Below are positions 18,380 through 26,315 of a DNA stretch of 64,000 bases, piece after piece. The notes under the pieces are model-generated. The model was not told where the DNA came from. It did no database searches and saw only the letters and a list, made by a program, of their open reading frames with translations. A program made the translations under genes and the position numbers. Origin of the DNA: Afipia sp. (lineage in GTDB: Bacteria; Pseudomonadota; Alphaproteobacteria; Rhizobiales; Xanthobacteraceae). Numbering within the stretch: position 1 is the stretch's first letter; each line of letters starts with the position of its first letter. The stretch lies in contig JANINQ010000021.1 in NCBI GenBank assembly GCA_024508675.1, positions 868,001 through 932,000 on the forward strand. The letters are read 5' to 3'.

Positions 18380-18569
18380 CGAGGGCCTCCCAGTGTGACG
18401 GTTCGTTCATCCGCAGGATCTGTTTGACGCCAAGCATTAACTTGCTGTCCACGGGCGGCAAGGTCATTGCGCAGTTATTCAGCCGGACATAGCTTGATAT
18501 CAGACATTGAGCGTCCGCGCCTTGAGGCCGCGTTCAACTGCCAGACACGTCACACTGACGAAGTGGATT

Positions 18570-18689
18570 ATGACAATGTTGGCGGAAATCTTTTTATTGA
18601 AGCTTGAAGCCCTGATGCGCGTGGCCGCCACCGAGCGGCGGGCCGCATCGAGCGATCCGCGTTTCGTCCCGCTCCCGCTGCCGCACTAA
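18570..18689 (+). CDS. 39-residue conserved-type small protein
   Basis: A short ORF beginning MTMLAEIFLLKLEALMRV and ending DPRFVPLPLPH. Small proteins with this layout (M-x-A-E-x-F-x-L-K-L-E, then a serine-rich linker, then S-D-P-R-F-V-P) recur in Bradyrhizobium-group genomes, from memory. The first half is an amphipathic helix. The start may be 18570 or 18576; the Shine-Dalgarno is weak. No function known. Confidence 0.5.
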   Translation: MTMLAEIFLLKLEALMRVAATERRAASSDPRFVPLPLPH

Positions 18690-18756
18690 GGGCAGCGTCA
18701 TCGCGGAATGAGAGGATGGTGCCGGACTGACGGCGCGCTGGAAGGATGCATCGTGC

Positions 18757-19023
18757 CTATCCGAACCGCGCCCGGTTGCGTTCGCGCGCCTTTTCCGCTT
18801 CGGCCTCACGGTCGCGCGGCGGTGCCTGCGTATGCAGCGAGGTCAGCAGCTTTCGCGCACTGGCGGAAACTTCAGCGACAGCGAGTTCGAATGCGGCTTC
18901 GTTGACCTTCGAAGGCGCGTTGAATCCCGACAGCTTGCGCACGAACTGCAGCGCCGAGGCGTGAATCTCATCCTCGGTCGCCGGTGGCTCGAAGTTGAAC
19001 AGCGTCTTGATATTGCGGCACAT
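18757..19023 (-). CDS. DUF2277 family protein
   Basis: An 88-residue protein with the family opening MCRNIKTLFNFEPPAT and the body ALQFVRKLSGFNAPSKVNEAAFE, ending in a charged DREAEAEKARERNRARFG helix. This is a full-length DUF2277 member. Cytoplasmic, function unknown. Stands alone. Confidence 0.88.
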   Translation of the reverse strand: MCRNIKTLFNFEPPATEDEIHASALQFVRKLSGFNAPSKVNEAAFELAVAEVSASARKLLTSLHTQAPPRDREAEAEKARERNRARFG

Positions 19024-19310
19024 GGCGTCCTCCTTCCGGGTCCCGCCGCCAAACGCGGCGCGCCCATATTTTCAGTGAATTCCAGACATTGAGACGAGCA
19101 AATTTGAGGCGCGTCCGCGCTGCCGGACGAATTTCCGCAGCAATCTCCTCCGGTTCCCTCAGGTTCCAATTCCCCAGTTCCATGAATGGGTTACTTCCGG
19201 AATTAGGATTTCGTTAACCATATCGGCCCACCCTCGATTCATCTCGGGCTGGGATCGCTGACTTGACCATGCTGCGCCGTTCGCGGCGCAGAATTCTACG
19301 GGAGGTCTCG

Positions 19311-19577
19311 ATGACCCAAAGTCAATCGCACGATACATCGCAATTGCTGGCGGGATCAGTGCCGGATGGACCCGCCGTGGCGCCGGATCGCGTCGTGCCG
19401 CTGCTGATCGGCGCGACGGTCGGAGAAATCGAGCGCGAGCTGGTCCTGCAAACCCTCGCCCGCTGCGATGGCAACCGCACCCGCGCCGCGCGTGTCCTCG
19501 GTGTCTCGGTGCGCACCCTGCGCAACAAGATCCGGCAATATTCTGCAGAGGGCGTGGAGGTGCCTGCGCATCACTAG
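19311..19577 (+). CDS. Small Fis-type helix-turn-helix protein
   Basis: An 88-residue protein whose C-terminal half is the Fis/NtrC-type DNA-binding domain: TVGEIERELVLQTLARCDGN, RTRAARVLGVSVRTLRNKI. It lacks receiver and AAA+ domains. The domain most resembles the C-terminus of FlbD-like regulators, so it may be a stand-alone nucleoid-type or flagellar-type regulator. No flagellar genes are nearby. The start ATG has GGGAGG with five-base spacing. A GC-rich hairpin (ctgcgccg-ttcg-cggcgcag, about 19270-19290) lies in its leader. Confidence 0.8.
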   Translation: MTQSQSHDTSQLLAGSVPDGPAVAPDRVVPLLIGATVGEIERELVLQTLARCDGNRTRAARVLGVSVRTLRNKIRQYSAEGVEVPAHH

Positions 19578-19683
19578 CGCCAAGATGAACGGCCACGCGG
19601 ACACCAGAGCATGACCGCAATGCGGTTTACCGTTTGATGACCGATCACGATCGGGTTACGGTTCTGTCATGAGGACTCGAACG

Positions 19684-19917
19684 ATGACCCGACCGACAGC
19701 CACGATCCGCATCGTCTGCGCTGCGCTTGCTCTGTGTGTAGCGATACCCTCCGTGGCTCAGGCGCAATCGCAGGGAACGCCGCAACAGCGCAGCGCCTGC
19801 CGCAAGGATGCGATGAAGTTCTGCCGCGAGTTCGTTCCCAATGTGAAGCGCATCACCGCCTGCATGGAAAAGAACGTCCGCAAGCTCAGCCCGCTCTGTA
19901 AGGCGCATTTCAGATAG
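19684..19917 (+). CDS. Small secreted Cys-containing protein
   Basis: A 77-residue protein with a signal peptide ending near AQAQ. The mature part has four cysteines in ACRKDAMKFCREFVPNVKRI and TACMEKNVRKLSPLCKAHF. The spacing resembles the Cys-rich GLG1-type unit of small exported alphaproteobacterial proteins. Two disulfides are likely. The start at 19684 is preferred because GAGGA lies eight bases before it; ATG 19669 is the alternative. Function unknown. Confidence 0.65.
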   Translation: MTRPTATIRIVCAALALCVAIPSVAQAQSQGTPQQRSACRKDAMKFCREFVPNVKRITACMEKNVRKLSPLCKAHFR

Positions 19918-19932
19918 GGCTCCGACCGGTTC

Positions 19933-20871
19933 ATGCACATTCCTGCCACGCTGGATCAGGCCCGCAACACGCTCGCCGTGATGCTCGGCATTGCCGCGAC
20001 CGAGAGCATGCCTGTCGACGTCGACCATGCGACCATTGCGGCGGCGACCCGCTACATCTTTCATCTTGAACCGCAGTTCGGTCTTGCAGGACTGACGCCG
20101 CTCAGCCCTGCCCGCCAGGCCGAATTGATGGAAGACCCTGAACTGGCGCGGCAGGCGGTGAGCTTTGCCGCGATCATGGCATTTGTCGGCGGCACGCTGG
20201 ATCAGGCTAAGCTCAGCGCGACCGTCAGGCTCGCGGACCAGCTCGGCGTCCGCGACGACTTCGTCAACGATCTGGCGCGGCTGGCGCTCGGCGATATGAA
20301 GGACGCCACCGACCATATGCTCCGCGCAAATCTCGAAAGCATCACGGGCCAGGCTTTCACCTCCGCACAGACCGGACCCTGGCTGCAGCCTTACGACAAG
20401 GCGCCAGATCCCGCGCTGGCAACGCGCTTTCACGCACTGTCGCGCCTGCCGGAAGACACGTTCGGTTATGCGTTCGCGATGTTCTATCAGGACAACAACT
20501 ACGCCTATCCGGGCGAGCCGACGGCGCTCAATTTCGAATTCGCCGTGCCGCATGATTCAACGCACGTGCTCGCGGGCTATGACACCTCGCCGCGCGGCGA
20601 ACTGCTGACATCGACGCTGACGGCAACCATGCATCGCAGCCACGCCATGTCCGGCCACATCCTGCCGGTGCTTTTGAGCTGGCATCTCGGCATTCCGCTC
20701 AACAAGGTCGCGGGCTCGGCAACCGGCGCGTTCGATCCGGAAGAATTCTTCTATGCCTGGGCGCGGGGCGAGGACACCACTCGCGACCTGTTCGGTCCCA
20801 ACTGGAATTTCTGGTCGGCGGCGATCCAGCCGATCGAGGCGGTGCGCGAAGCCGTGGGACTGCTCGACTGA
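19933..20871 (+). CDS. TerB-like / Coq4-like two-domain protein
   Basis: The 312-residue protein appears to have two parts. Residues about 25-140 form a helical region with AVSFAAIMAFVGGTLDQAKLSATVRLADQLGV, resembling the TerB fold. Residues about 150-312 include FEFAVPHDSTHVLAGYDTSPRGELL, which matches the HDxxHxxxG-x(6-8)-GE signature of Coq4-type proteins acting in ubiquinone synthesis, and then SWHLGIPLNK. Coq4 uses this motif for a metal site. Both calls are mine from motif reading; neither domain is certain. There are no ubiquinone genes nearby. It starts 15 bases after the preceding small secreted protein. Confidence 0.55.
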   Translation: MHIPATLDQARNTLAVMLGIAATESMPVDVDHATIAAATRYIFHLEPQFGLAGLTPLSPARQAELMEDPELARQAVSFAAIMAFVGGTLDQAKLSATVRLADQLGVRDDFVNDLARLALGDMKDATDHMLRANLESITGQAFTSAQTGPWLQPYDKAPDPALATRFHALSRLPEDTFGYAFAMFYQDNNYAYPGEPTALNFEFAVPHDSTHVLAGYDTSPRGELLTSTLTATMHRSHAMSGHILPVLLSWHLGIPLNKVAGSATGAFDPEEFFYAWARGEDTTRDLFGPNWNFWSAAIQPIEAVREAVGLLD

Positions 20872-20936
20872 CACGCGACGCCGTTTTCTCGAAGAGAGGC
20901 GTGATGACTTTCATCGGCCTTGAACCGGCCTGAAAT

Positions 20937-21188
20937 TCATCTCGCGCGGCGCTCGCCCAGCTTTCTTTTTATCGACGCGCTCATCGCAAGCGTGAAAGAG
21001 ATGACGGCCACACCGGCGGCAATCAACTCGACGGCACGCAGCACGAACGCCGTCTCGACAGCCCAGAGCGGCTGCGGCTCGTCGGCGAAACCGACCGGCA
21101 CGATGCCCGGAACGAAAGACCGCTCAAACGCCAAAGCAGCGCCCAGCACCACCGCCGAAATCAGGAACAAACGCCAGCCGTCGCCCAT
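20937..21188 (-). CDS. Small two-span membrane protein
   Basis: An 83-residue product with one hydrophobic helix at residues 6-20 and another at about 50-68, a short periplasmic-type loop rich in Pro, and a basic tail KRKLGERRAR. It is convergent with the preceding gene and divergent from the DUF1275 gene. No family recognised. The composition is right for a real membrane protein but conservation has not been tested. Confidence 0.5.
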   Translation of the reverse strand: MGDGWRLFLISAVVLGAALAFERSFVPGIVPVGFADEPQPLWAVETAFVLRAVELIAAGVAVISFTLAMSASIKRKLGERRAR

Positions 21189-21335
21189 CGCCCCCTCCGC
21201 GCCGATCCTGCGAGATTATCACCGGGCACCGCGTGGCCCTTGATCGACATCAAGCCCGCCATATCCGCTCTTGCAGGACGGCCATTCATACCGAGGCGAT
21301 GCGACACTCTTGCGTACGGATGTGCGGTCTGGATA

Positions 21336-22058
21336 ATGAAAAAACACAAGCCGGGTCCGCGCATGAATAGCCCTGTCGCCCGCTCTCTCACCGTCGCGGC
21401 GCTGCTGTCGTTCAACGGCGGCTTTGTCGATACCGCGGGCTTCCTCGGTCTCGCCGGACTTTTCACCGCGCATGTCACCGGCAACTTCGTCACCCTCGGC
21501 GCGGCGCTGGTCCATGGCAGCCACGGCATCGTCGGCAAAATTCTCGCGCTGCCCGAATTCATCCTGATCATCGCGCTCGCGCGGCTCGCGGGCACCGTTC
21601 TGCGCGCCCACAAGCTTCCGGCGATGCAGATCCTGCTCGGCGTAAAGGTCGCATTCCTGCTGGCGTTCTTTCTCCTCGCCGTGCACTATGGCCCGTTTCC
21701 GGATGCCAATACACCCGCGGCGCTTCTCACCGGCTTTGCCGGCGTCGCCGCGATGGCGATGCAGAACGCCGTGCAGCGCGTGCACATGGCCAGCCTTCCG
21801 CCTTCCACCATGATGACCGGCTCGACCGTGCAGGTGACGCTCGACGCCGTCGACCTGATGACCGGCGCCAGGCCGGAAACACGCCCGCAGGTGAAGACAC
21901 GCTTCAGCCGCCTTGCGCTGGCGATCTGCTTTTTCGCGCTCGGCTGCGCGGTGTCCGCCGTGATGTATGTCTATGCGGGCTTCTGGTGCCTTGCGCTTTC
22001 TGTCGTGGTCGGTTTCGCCGCCTCGGTGATCCGGATCGATGAAGGCGCCCCCGCATAA
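21336..22058 (+). CDS. DUF1275 (YoaK-like) membrane protein
   Basis: A 240-residue protein with about six helices. The family pattern FNGGFVDTAGFLGLAGLFTAHVTGNFVTLG at residues 25-55 and the late VQRVHMASLPPSTMMTGSTVQVTLD identify DUF1275. Its biochemical role is unsettled. ATG 21336 is one option; 21363 would shorten it by nine residues. Stands alone. Confidence 0.85.
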   Translation: MKKHKPGPRMNSPVARSLTVAALLSFNGGFVDTAGFLGLAGLFTAHVTGNFVTLGAALVHGSHGIVGKILALPEFILIIALARLAGTVLRAHKLPAMQILLGVKVAFLLAFFLLAVHYGPFPDANTPAALLTGFAGVAAMAMQNAVQRVHMASLPPSTMMTGSTVQVTLDAVDLMTGARPETRPQVKTRFSRLALAICFFALGCAVSAVMYVYAGFWCLALSVVVGFAASVIRIDEGAPA

Positions 22059-22155
22059 GCCGCTTGCGCGCCACCCGCTCCGGTTGCAGGATAAGACTTT
22101 TGGGGTTGACGCGTTTTCTTCACGCGAGCCGGTCTCCACTTCGCATGAAAACGCT

Positions 22156-22773
22156 ATGGCTGGGGATTGCGTGGTGCGTTGTAATGCGTTCGCCGTAATG
22201 GCCGTTCTGTGTGCGGGCCTGGGCCTTGGCGCCTGCGCCATGCGCGATTCTTATGTCGCGACGCCTGCGACAACCACGTCCGGCAACTGGAAGATCGAGA
22301 CTCAGACCGACCGCATCACCGGCGTTCCGGTACCGAGCGCGATGCTGATTATCAACAATGCCTCCAACAGCTTTGCCGATTACGCCCAGCCCGGCTCGAT
22401 GCAGCTCACCTGTTTCGACGGCAAGCCGATGGTGCGCTTCGCCTTCGAGTTCAAGGTGGGCACCGATCCGAATTCGACGCTGGGTTATCGTTTCGACGAG
22501 AAGCCGGGCCATGACAACATCGCAGCGCGCTTCCTGCAGGAATACCGGACCGTGGTGATCGAGGACCGTACGGCGGTCACCACATTCGTCAGCGAGCTTG
22601 CGACATCGAACACGCTCGTTATCCGCATCCGCTCGCTTGCGGCGGGGCGCACCACCGCCGAATTCAAGCTCGACGGCGCGCCTGCCGCGATCGAAGCGGC
22701 CTTCGCCGGTTGTCCGCTGACGCCGCCCGCGCCGACGCCGGAAGCCAGGAAGAAGCGCCGCGCGAAGGCGTGA
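22156..22773 (+). CDS. Lipoprotein with VasI-like domain
   Basis: A 205-residue product with a lipoprotein signal (AGLGLGACAM, Cys about residue 26). The mature part WKIETQTDRITGVPVPSAML ... LTCFDGKPMVRFAFEF ... NTLVIRIRSLAAGRTTAEFKLDG follows the layout of VasI-like domains: a Trp start, a beta sandwich and a final A-x-F-x-L-D-G. Such domains also occur outside type VI secretion, and no type VI genes are here. The start is not certain (ATG 22156, or later GTG codons). The C-terminus is basic and proline-rich. Confidence 0.55.
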   Translation: MAGDCVVRCNAFAVMAVLCAGLGLGACAMRDSYVATPATTTSGNWKIETQTDRITGVPVPSAMLIINNASNSFADYAQPGSMQLTCFDGKPMVRFAFEFKVGTDPNSTLGYRFDEKPGHDNIAARFLQEYRTVVIEDRTAVTTFVSELATSNTLVIRIRSLAAGRTTAEFKLDGAPAAIEAAFAGCPLTPPAPTPEARKKRRAKA

Positions 22774-22811
22774 CGGCGAACATCGCCGATATGAGCACAA
22801 TCACTCAACCG

Positions 22812-22928
22812 GTCATCCCGGCGAAAGCCGGGATCCATAACCACCGGCGCTTCTGTTGCGCAGCAGACTGCGAGGGTTTCGTCCGAACATCGACAGGGGT
22901 GATGGGTCCCGGCTTTCGCCGGGACGAC
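22812..22928. repeat. Family A paired palindromic repeat
   Basis: The two halves GTCATCCCGGCGAAAGCCGG and GGTCCCGGCTTTCGCCGGGA are about 75 bases apart. The left half has a T change in the outer part. It occupies the gap after the VasI-like lipoprotein; nothing else is visible in 22774-23073. Confidence 0.85.
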
Positions 22929-23073
22929 ACCTGAGGATCGTGCACGCGTATTGCTGCGCTGCATCGTGCCTCAACTATGTGCGGGACGATTTTCGTGCCT
23001 CGCGGTGCTGTGTCTGGACGCGTATCCACGAGCGTCGGAGACTACTGGCGATTCCTGCGTTGCGGAGGATCGC

Positions 23074-23427
23074 ATGAGGTGGCCGGTTCGCGTTGCCCTG
23101 ATGATTCCGCTGATGATGCCCGCCGTAACGGTACACGCGGTCGACCGCGGGCAGTTCGGCGATGTGCCCGACCACATCCGGAAATGGTTCAAGGACGCGC
23201 GCAGTCCTGAAGGCGTACCATGCTGCGACGTGTCGGATGGCTATCGCACCGAATACGATGTGCGCGGCGGCATCTACTGGGTGCCGATCGATGGCGTCTG
23301 GCGCGAGGTACCCGAGAAAGCGGTGATCCGCACCGGCGGCAATCCCACCGGCGGCGCCGTGGTCTGGTACATGACCTATCAGGGCCGGCTGATGATTACG
23401 TGCTTCGTGCCTGCGGATGGGTCGTAG
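23074..23427 (+). CDS. Secreted hypothetical protein with CC motif
   Basis: A 117-residue protein with a signal peptide (residues 1-23, ending VHAV) and a mature part DVPDHIRKWFKDARSPEGVPCCDVSDGYRTEYD, then WVPIDGVWREVPEKAVI. This pattern recurs in small exported proteins of the group. GGAGG lies six bases before the ATG. The adjacent cysteines may bind metal or form a disulfide with the late Cys. Function unknown. Confidence 0.65.
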   Translation: MRWPVRVALMIPLMMPAVTVHAVDRGQFGDVPDHIRKWFKDARSPEGVPCCDVSDGYRTEYDVRGGIYWVPIDGVWREVPEKAVIRTGGNPTGGAVVWYMTYQGRLMITCFVPADGS

Positions 23428-23450
23428 TCAAACATAGAAATCATCAACTC

Positions 23451-23536
23451 GTCATCACCGGGCTTGTCCCGGTGATCCACGTCTTTGGACGCGCAAGTAA
23501 AGACGTGGATGGCCGGAACAAGTCCGGCCATGACGG
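23451..23536. repeat. Family E inverted repeat
   Basis: The outer parts GTCATCACCGGGCTTGTCCCGGTGA and GGCCGGAACAAGTCCGGCCATGAC flank ACGTCTTT ... AAAGACGT. It is a compound palindrome with a short central spacer, seen once in this window and distinct from families A-D. Confidence 0.8.
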
Positions 23537-23554
23537 ACGAGAGATGGCGATCCC

Positions 23555-24349
23555 CTACGCCCTGCCCGGATAACTCACCGCCATGCCGGCGCGGACATCC
23601 TGCTGCACGCCGTACTGCGAGAACGGATAGCGGAAACCGTTTTTCGACAGCGCCTTCATTCCGGCAATCGCGCTGACGAGATATTCCGGCGGCGTCGCCA
23701 TCAGCATCTCTTCATCGAGCACGCCGCCATAGCGGCGCTCGGCGAAGCACGGGATCGACAGGCTCGGCAACCGCGTGGTCAGCGCGCGGCCCCATGAATC
23801 GGCGCAGGCGGATTCGCCGACCACGCTCCAGTCGAAACGCTTGTAACCGGACCACTGCAGCCCGTTGATGAAATAGATCATCGCACCCGGCGTGGCATAG
23901 AACAGCGCGATGTCCGGCGGATCGAGCTTGCCGGATGCGAGCGGACCGACCGCGAGCGCGTCGTATTTTCCATCGGGCACGCAATGCATCGCTTCCTGAT
24001 GCGCCTGCGCATCCTGCTGGGTCGAGAACCAAACGCCGGTCATGTGCTGGCCGGACTGCCACGTATCCGTCTTGGCGCCGCCGAGGCCGACCACGGCGCG
24101 GCACTGCGCGCCGACCAGATCGTCGCTGGTGATGCCGACGGTCCAGCCGATGCGCGCGGCCTGCGCCACGATCTGATCCAGCGTATGCACCGCCTGCGGG
24201 CGGCGGATTTTCGGGATCGCCTCCATGTCCTCGCGCCGTGCGAACATCTTCATGCCGAACGGAATCGAACGCAGCTTCAGCAGCGCGTTCAGATCGTCGA
24301 CGATCGCAGGCCAGTCATAGGCCGCGTTATTTGTGGCGTTGTGGGTCAT
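23555..24349 (-). CDS. DUF169 family protein
   Basis: A 264-residue soluble protein. The features IPFGMKMFARREDMEAIPKIRRP, GAQCRAVVGLGG and PDIALFYATPGAMIYFINGLQWSGYKRFDW match DUF169 (COG2043), a family with conserved cysteines found in bacteria and archaea. No established activity. The next gene upstream (bfr) is separated by a terminator, so it has its own promoter. Confidence 0.85.
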   Translation of the reverse strand: MTHNATNNAAYDWPAIVDDLNALLKLRSIPFGMKMFARREDMEAIPKIRRPQAVHTLDQIVAQAARIGWTVGITSDDLVGAQCRAVVGLGGAKTDTWQSGQHMTGVWFSTQQDAQAHQEAMHCVPDGKYDALAVGPLASGKLDPPDIALFYATPGAMIYFINGLQWSGYKRFDWSVVGESACADSWGRALTTRLPSLSIPCFAERRYGGVLDEEMLMATPPEYLVSAIAGMKALSKNGFRYPFSQYGVQQDVRAGMAVSYPGRA

Positions 24350-24419
24350 CGCGTTTCTCCCGGATGTTTCTTGTTGTTCGCAAGGCTAAAGCATTTTCCG
24401 CGTGAGGCACGAAAAGAAA

Positions 24420-24449
24420 AGCCCGGAGCCGCGATAAGCGGTCCGGGCT
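24420..24449 (-). terminator. Intrinsic terminator of bfr
   Basis: Read leftward, AGCCCGGACCGC - loop - GCGG-TCCGGGCT (with an A bulge) is followed by TTTTCTTTTC. It lies about 30 bases after the bfr stop. Confidence 0.85.
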
Positions 24450-24477
24450 GATTGTTCGGCATTCGCGGAGACGCAGC

Positions 24478-24963
24478 TCAGTGATCTTCCTCGAGCTTGC
24501 CGATGTGCTTCTGGGTGTAGAGTTCAAGGCCGATGCGGCCGATCAGGTCGAGCTGGGTTTCGAGGAAGTCGATATGGCCTTCCTCGTCCTTCATCAGGCT
24601 CTCGAACAGATCGCGCGACACGTAATCCTTGACGCCGTGGCAGTAGGTCGCCGCTTCCTGATAGAGGTCGCGCGCGCCATGCTCGGCGGCGAGGTCGCAC
24701 TCGATGATTTCCTTGACGTTCTGGCCGATCCGCAGCGGGTCCAGCACCTGCATGTTCGGGAAGCCGTCCAGGAACAGGATCCGGTCGGTGAAGCGGTCGG
24801 CGTGGTGCATCTCCTCGATGGACTCCTTGCGCCAGACCTTGGACATCTCCTTCAGGCCCCAGTTATCGAGCAGCCGGAAGTGGAGCCAATACTGGTTGAT
24901 CGCGGTCAGCTCGCTCCGCAGGCCCTTGTTCAGGTAGTCGATGACCTTGGGGTCGCCCTTCAT
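24478..24963 (-). CDS. bfr: Bacterioferritin
   Basis: A 161-residue haem-containing ferritin that oxidises and stores iron in a 24-subunit shell. The di-iron ligands are visible: Glu18, Glu51, His54, and later Glu/Glu/His in CDLAAEHGARD and DEEGHIDFLE; Met52 is the haem ligand and Tyr25 is present. The start at 24963 (MKGDPKVIDY) has GGAG six bases upstream, and it is the normal family start. An ATG at 24975 would add four residues and lacks a ribosome site. An Irr-type palindrome lies 45-61 bases upstream. Confidence 0.97.
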   Translation of the reverse strand: MKGDPKVIDYLNKGLRSELTAINQYWLHFRLLDNWGLKEMSKVWRKESIEEMHHADRFTDRILFLDGFPNMQVLDPLRIGQNVKEIIECDLAAEHGARDLYQEAATYCHGVKDYVSRDLFESLMKDEEGHIDFLETQLDLIGRIGLELYTQKHIGKLEEDH

Positions 24964-25007
24964 CTTGCACTCCATCGTGGAACCGTCGTTTGACGGGCCA
25001 TATCCAA

Positions 25008-25024
25008 TTTAGAAACGTTCTAAA
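25008..25024 (-). promoter_or_regulatory. Irr box (iron control element) of bfr
   Basis: A perfect palindrome TTTAGAA-ACG-TTCTAAA, extended to A...T on both sides, 45-61 bases upstream of the bfr start. It fits the Irr-box consensus TTTAGAAnnnTTCTAAA of Bradyrhizobiaceae and Rhizobiales. Irr is known to repress iron-storage genes under low iron. Confidence 0.85.
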
Positions 25025-25098
25025 TCAGATTTCCGGCAAGCACAACCCCTCGCCGGGGCGGCGTTCAGACGCGGGGAAAATCGAGCCGATAGAGATAT

Positions 25099-25383
25099 TT
25101 AGGCCGCCGCTTGGGCGGTCAGGATCACCTGATGGTGATGGCCGTCCACAGCATGTTCGCCGTGGTGCTGCTCGCTGTGGGGGCATCCCGCGCAGCAGGC
25201 CTTGGCGCAGGCACCAAGGGCTTCGTCCATGATTTTCTTGATGGTTCGCGCACAGCGCCCGCATTCGGCGCTGCAGCCCAGACAGTTATAGACCTGTCCG
25301 GCCGTGCGCGGAAAATCCTTGGCCTGGGTCACAACGCTACGGACGTCGTGGTCGGTCAGGACATTGCAGGAACAAACAATCAT
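25099..25383 (-). CDS. bfd: Bacterioferritin-associated ferredoxin with His/Cys tail
   Basis: A 94-residue 2Fe-2S protein that passes electrons to bacterioferritin for iron release. Ligand cysteines are Cys4 and Cys6 (MIVCSC) and probably Cys41 and Cys44 in ECGRC. The spacing from Cys6 is a few residues longer than in the canonical protein. After the Bfd domain there is an extension with a Cys cluster (CAKACCAGC) and a His-rich stretch (HSEQHHGEH, GHHH), which may bind metal. The start at 25383 excludes an upstream in-frame ATG with no conserved sequence. It is transcribed in the same direction as bfr, 135 bases before it. Confidence 0.88.
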   Translation of the reverse strand: MIVCSCNVLTDHDVRSVVTQAKDFPRTAGQVYNCLGCSAECGRCARTIKKIMDEALGACAKACCAGCPHSEQHHGEHAVDGHHHQVILTAQAAA

Positions 25384-25502
25384 GGATGCTTGGAGAACCT
25401 GTAAGGACTGTTGACCCACAGGTATTGGAGCCAAGGCTCCGATGCAAAAGGAAAACAGCCAGTTTCAAGCTATTCCAAACTGGCTAAGCACCTGCGATCA
25501 AA

Positions 25503-25519
25503 TCTAGAATCGATCTAAA
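25503..25519 (-). promoter_or_regulatory. Irr-like site upstream of bfd
   Basis: TCTAGAA-TCG-ATCTAAA matches 12 of 14 fixed positions of the Irr box. It lies 120-136 bases upstream of the bfd start and 65 bases upstream of the divergent flavoprotein gene. Degenerate, so occupancy is uncertain. Confidence 0.5.
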
Positions 25520-25583
25520 ATAGCGGCAAATGCACGGCCCGGCGGATTGGGTTAAACGTCATCATCGGAATGAGGAGCATGGC

Positions 25584-26189
25584 GTGACAAGCATCGGACT
25601 GGACGACCTCGGCACCATCTATGCCCCGCCGACCGAGCGCGTGATCGCCAAGCAGCTCGCGCGGATCGACCGCCACGCCGCGAATTTCATCGGGATGTCG
25701 CCGTTCTGCGTGCTGGCGACCTCGGGTCCCGATGGCACTGTCGATGCCTCCCCGCGCGGCGGCAATCCCGGCTTCATCCACATTGAAAACGAGACTCGCC
25801 TCCTGATGCCGGACCGTCCCGGCAACAACCGCATCGACAGCTTCCGCAATGTCCTGTCGGGCAGCGGCTATGTGCAACTGATCTTCTTTGTGCCGGGACT
25901 TGATGAAACCCTGCGTGTCGGCGGCGATGCAAAACTCTCGGCGGATGCGGACCTGCTGGCCCGCATGATCGAGTTCGGCAAGCTGCCGCGCGCCGTTTTG
26001 GACATCGACGTGCGCGAAGTCTATTTCCACTGCGGCAAGGCGCTGATGCGCTCGAAGCTCTGGTCGTCTGAATCCCGCGTCGCGCGCTCGGCGCAGCCGA
26101 GCATCAGCGAGGTCATTCACGAACAGACCGGCCAGGGCACACCGGAATCGCAGGAAGCCGTCGAGGCGCGTTACAAGACGCAGCTCTGA
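25584..26189 (+). CDS. Pyridoxamine 5'-phosphate oxidase-family flavoprotein
   Basis: A 201-residue protein of the PPOX split-barrel family, subgroup of the MSMEG_1061 type. The FMN-binding parts are FCVLATSGPDGTVDASPRGGNPGF, LMPDRPGNNRIDSFRNVL and GYVQLIFFVPGLDETLRV, followed by the C-terminal YFHCGKALMRSKLW. The substrate is unknown; such proteins often bind FMN or F420. GTG 25584 has GAGGAG upstream; the earlier ATG is in the leader. It is divergent from bfd across the Irr-like site. Confidence 0.8.
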   Translation: MTSIGLDDLGTIYAPPTERVIAKQLARIDRHAANFIGMSPFCVLATSGPDGTVDASPRGGNPGFIHIENETRLLMPDRPGNNRIDSFRNVLSGSGYVQLIFFVPGLDETLRVGGDAKLSADADLLARMIEFGKLPRAVLDIDVREVYFHCGKALMRSKLWSSESRVARSAQPSISEVIHEQTGQGTPESQEAVEARYKTQL

Positions 26190-26207
26190 TCTGCTCCATC
26201 AACGACT

Positions 26208-26285
26208 GTCATTGCGAGCGTAGCGAAGCAATCCATTCCTGGATAAAAGCTGGACTACTTCCTCGTTGCGCTTCTCGCAATGACG
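26208..26285. repeat. Family B inverted repeat
   Basis: GTCATTGCGAGCGTAGCGAA and its imperfect complement ending TTCTCGCAATGACGG flank AATCCA...TGGA. It fills the gap before the CinA gene; the ORF reading through it is not coding. Confidence 0.85.
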
Positions 26286-26315
26286 GCCCCTAACAACGTC
26301 ATCGTGGAATATCCC

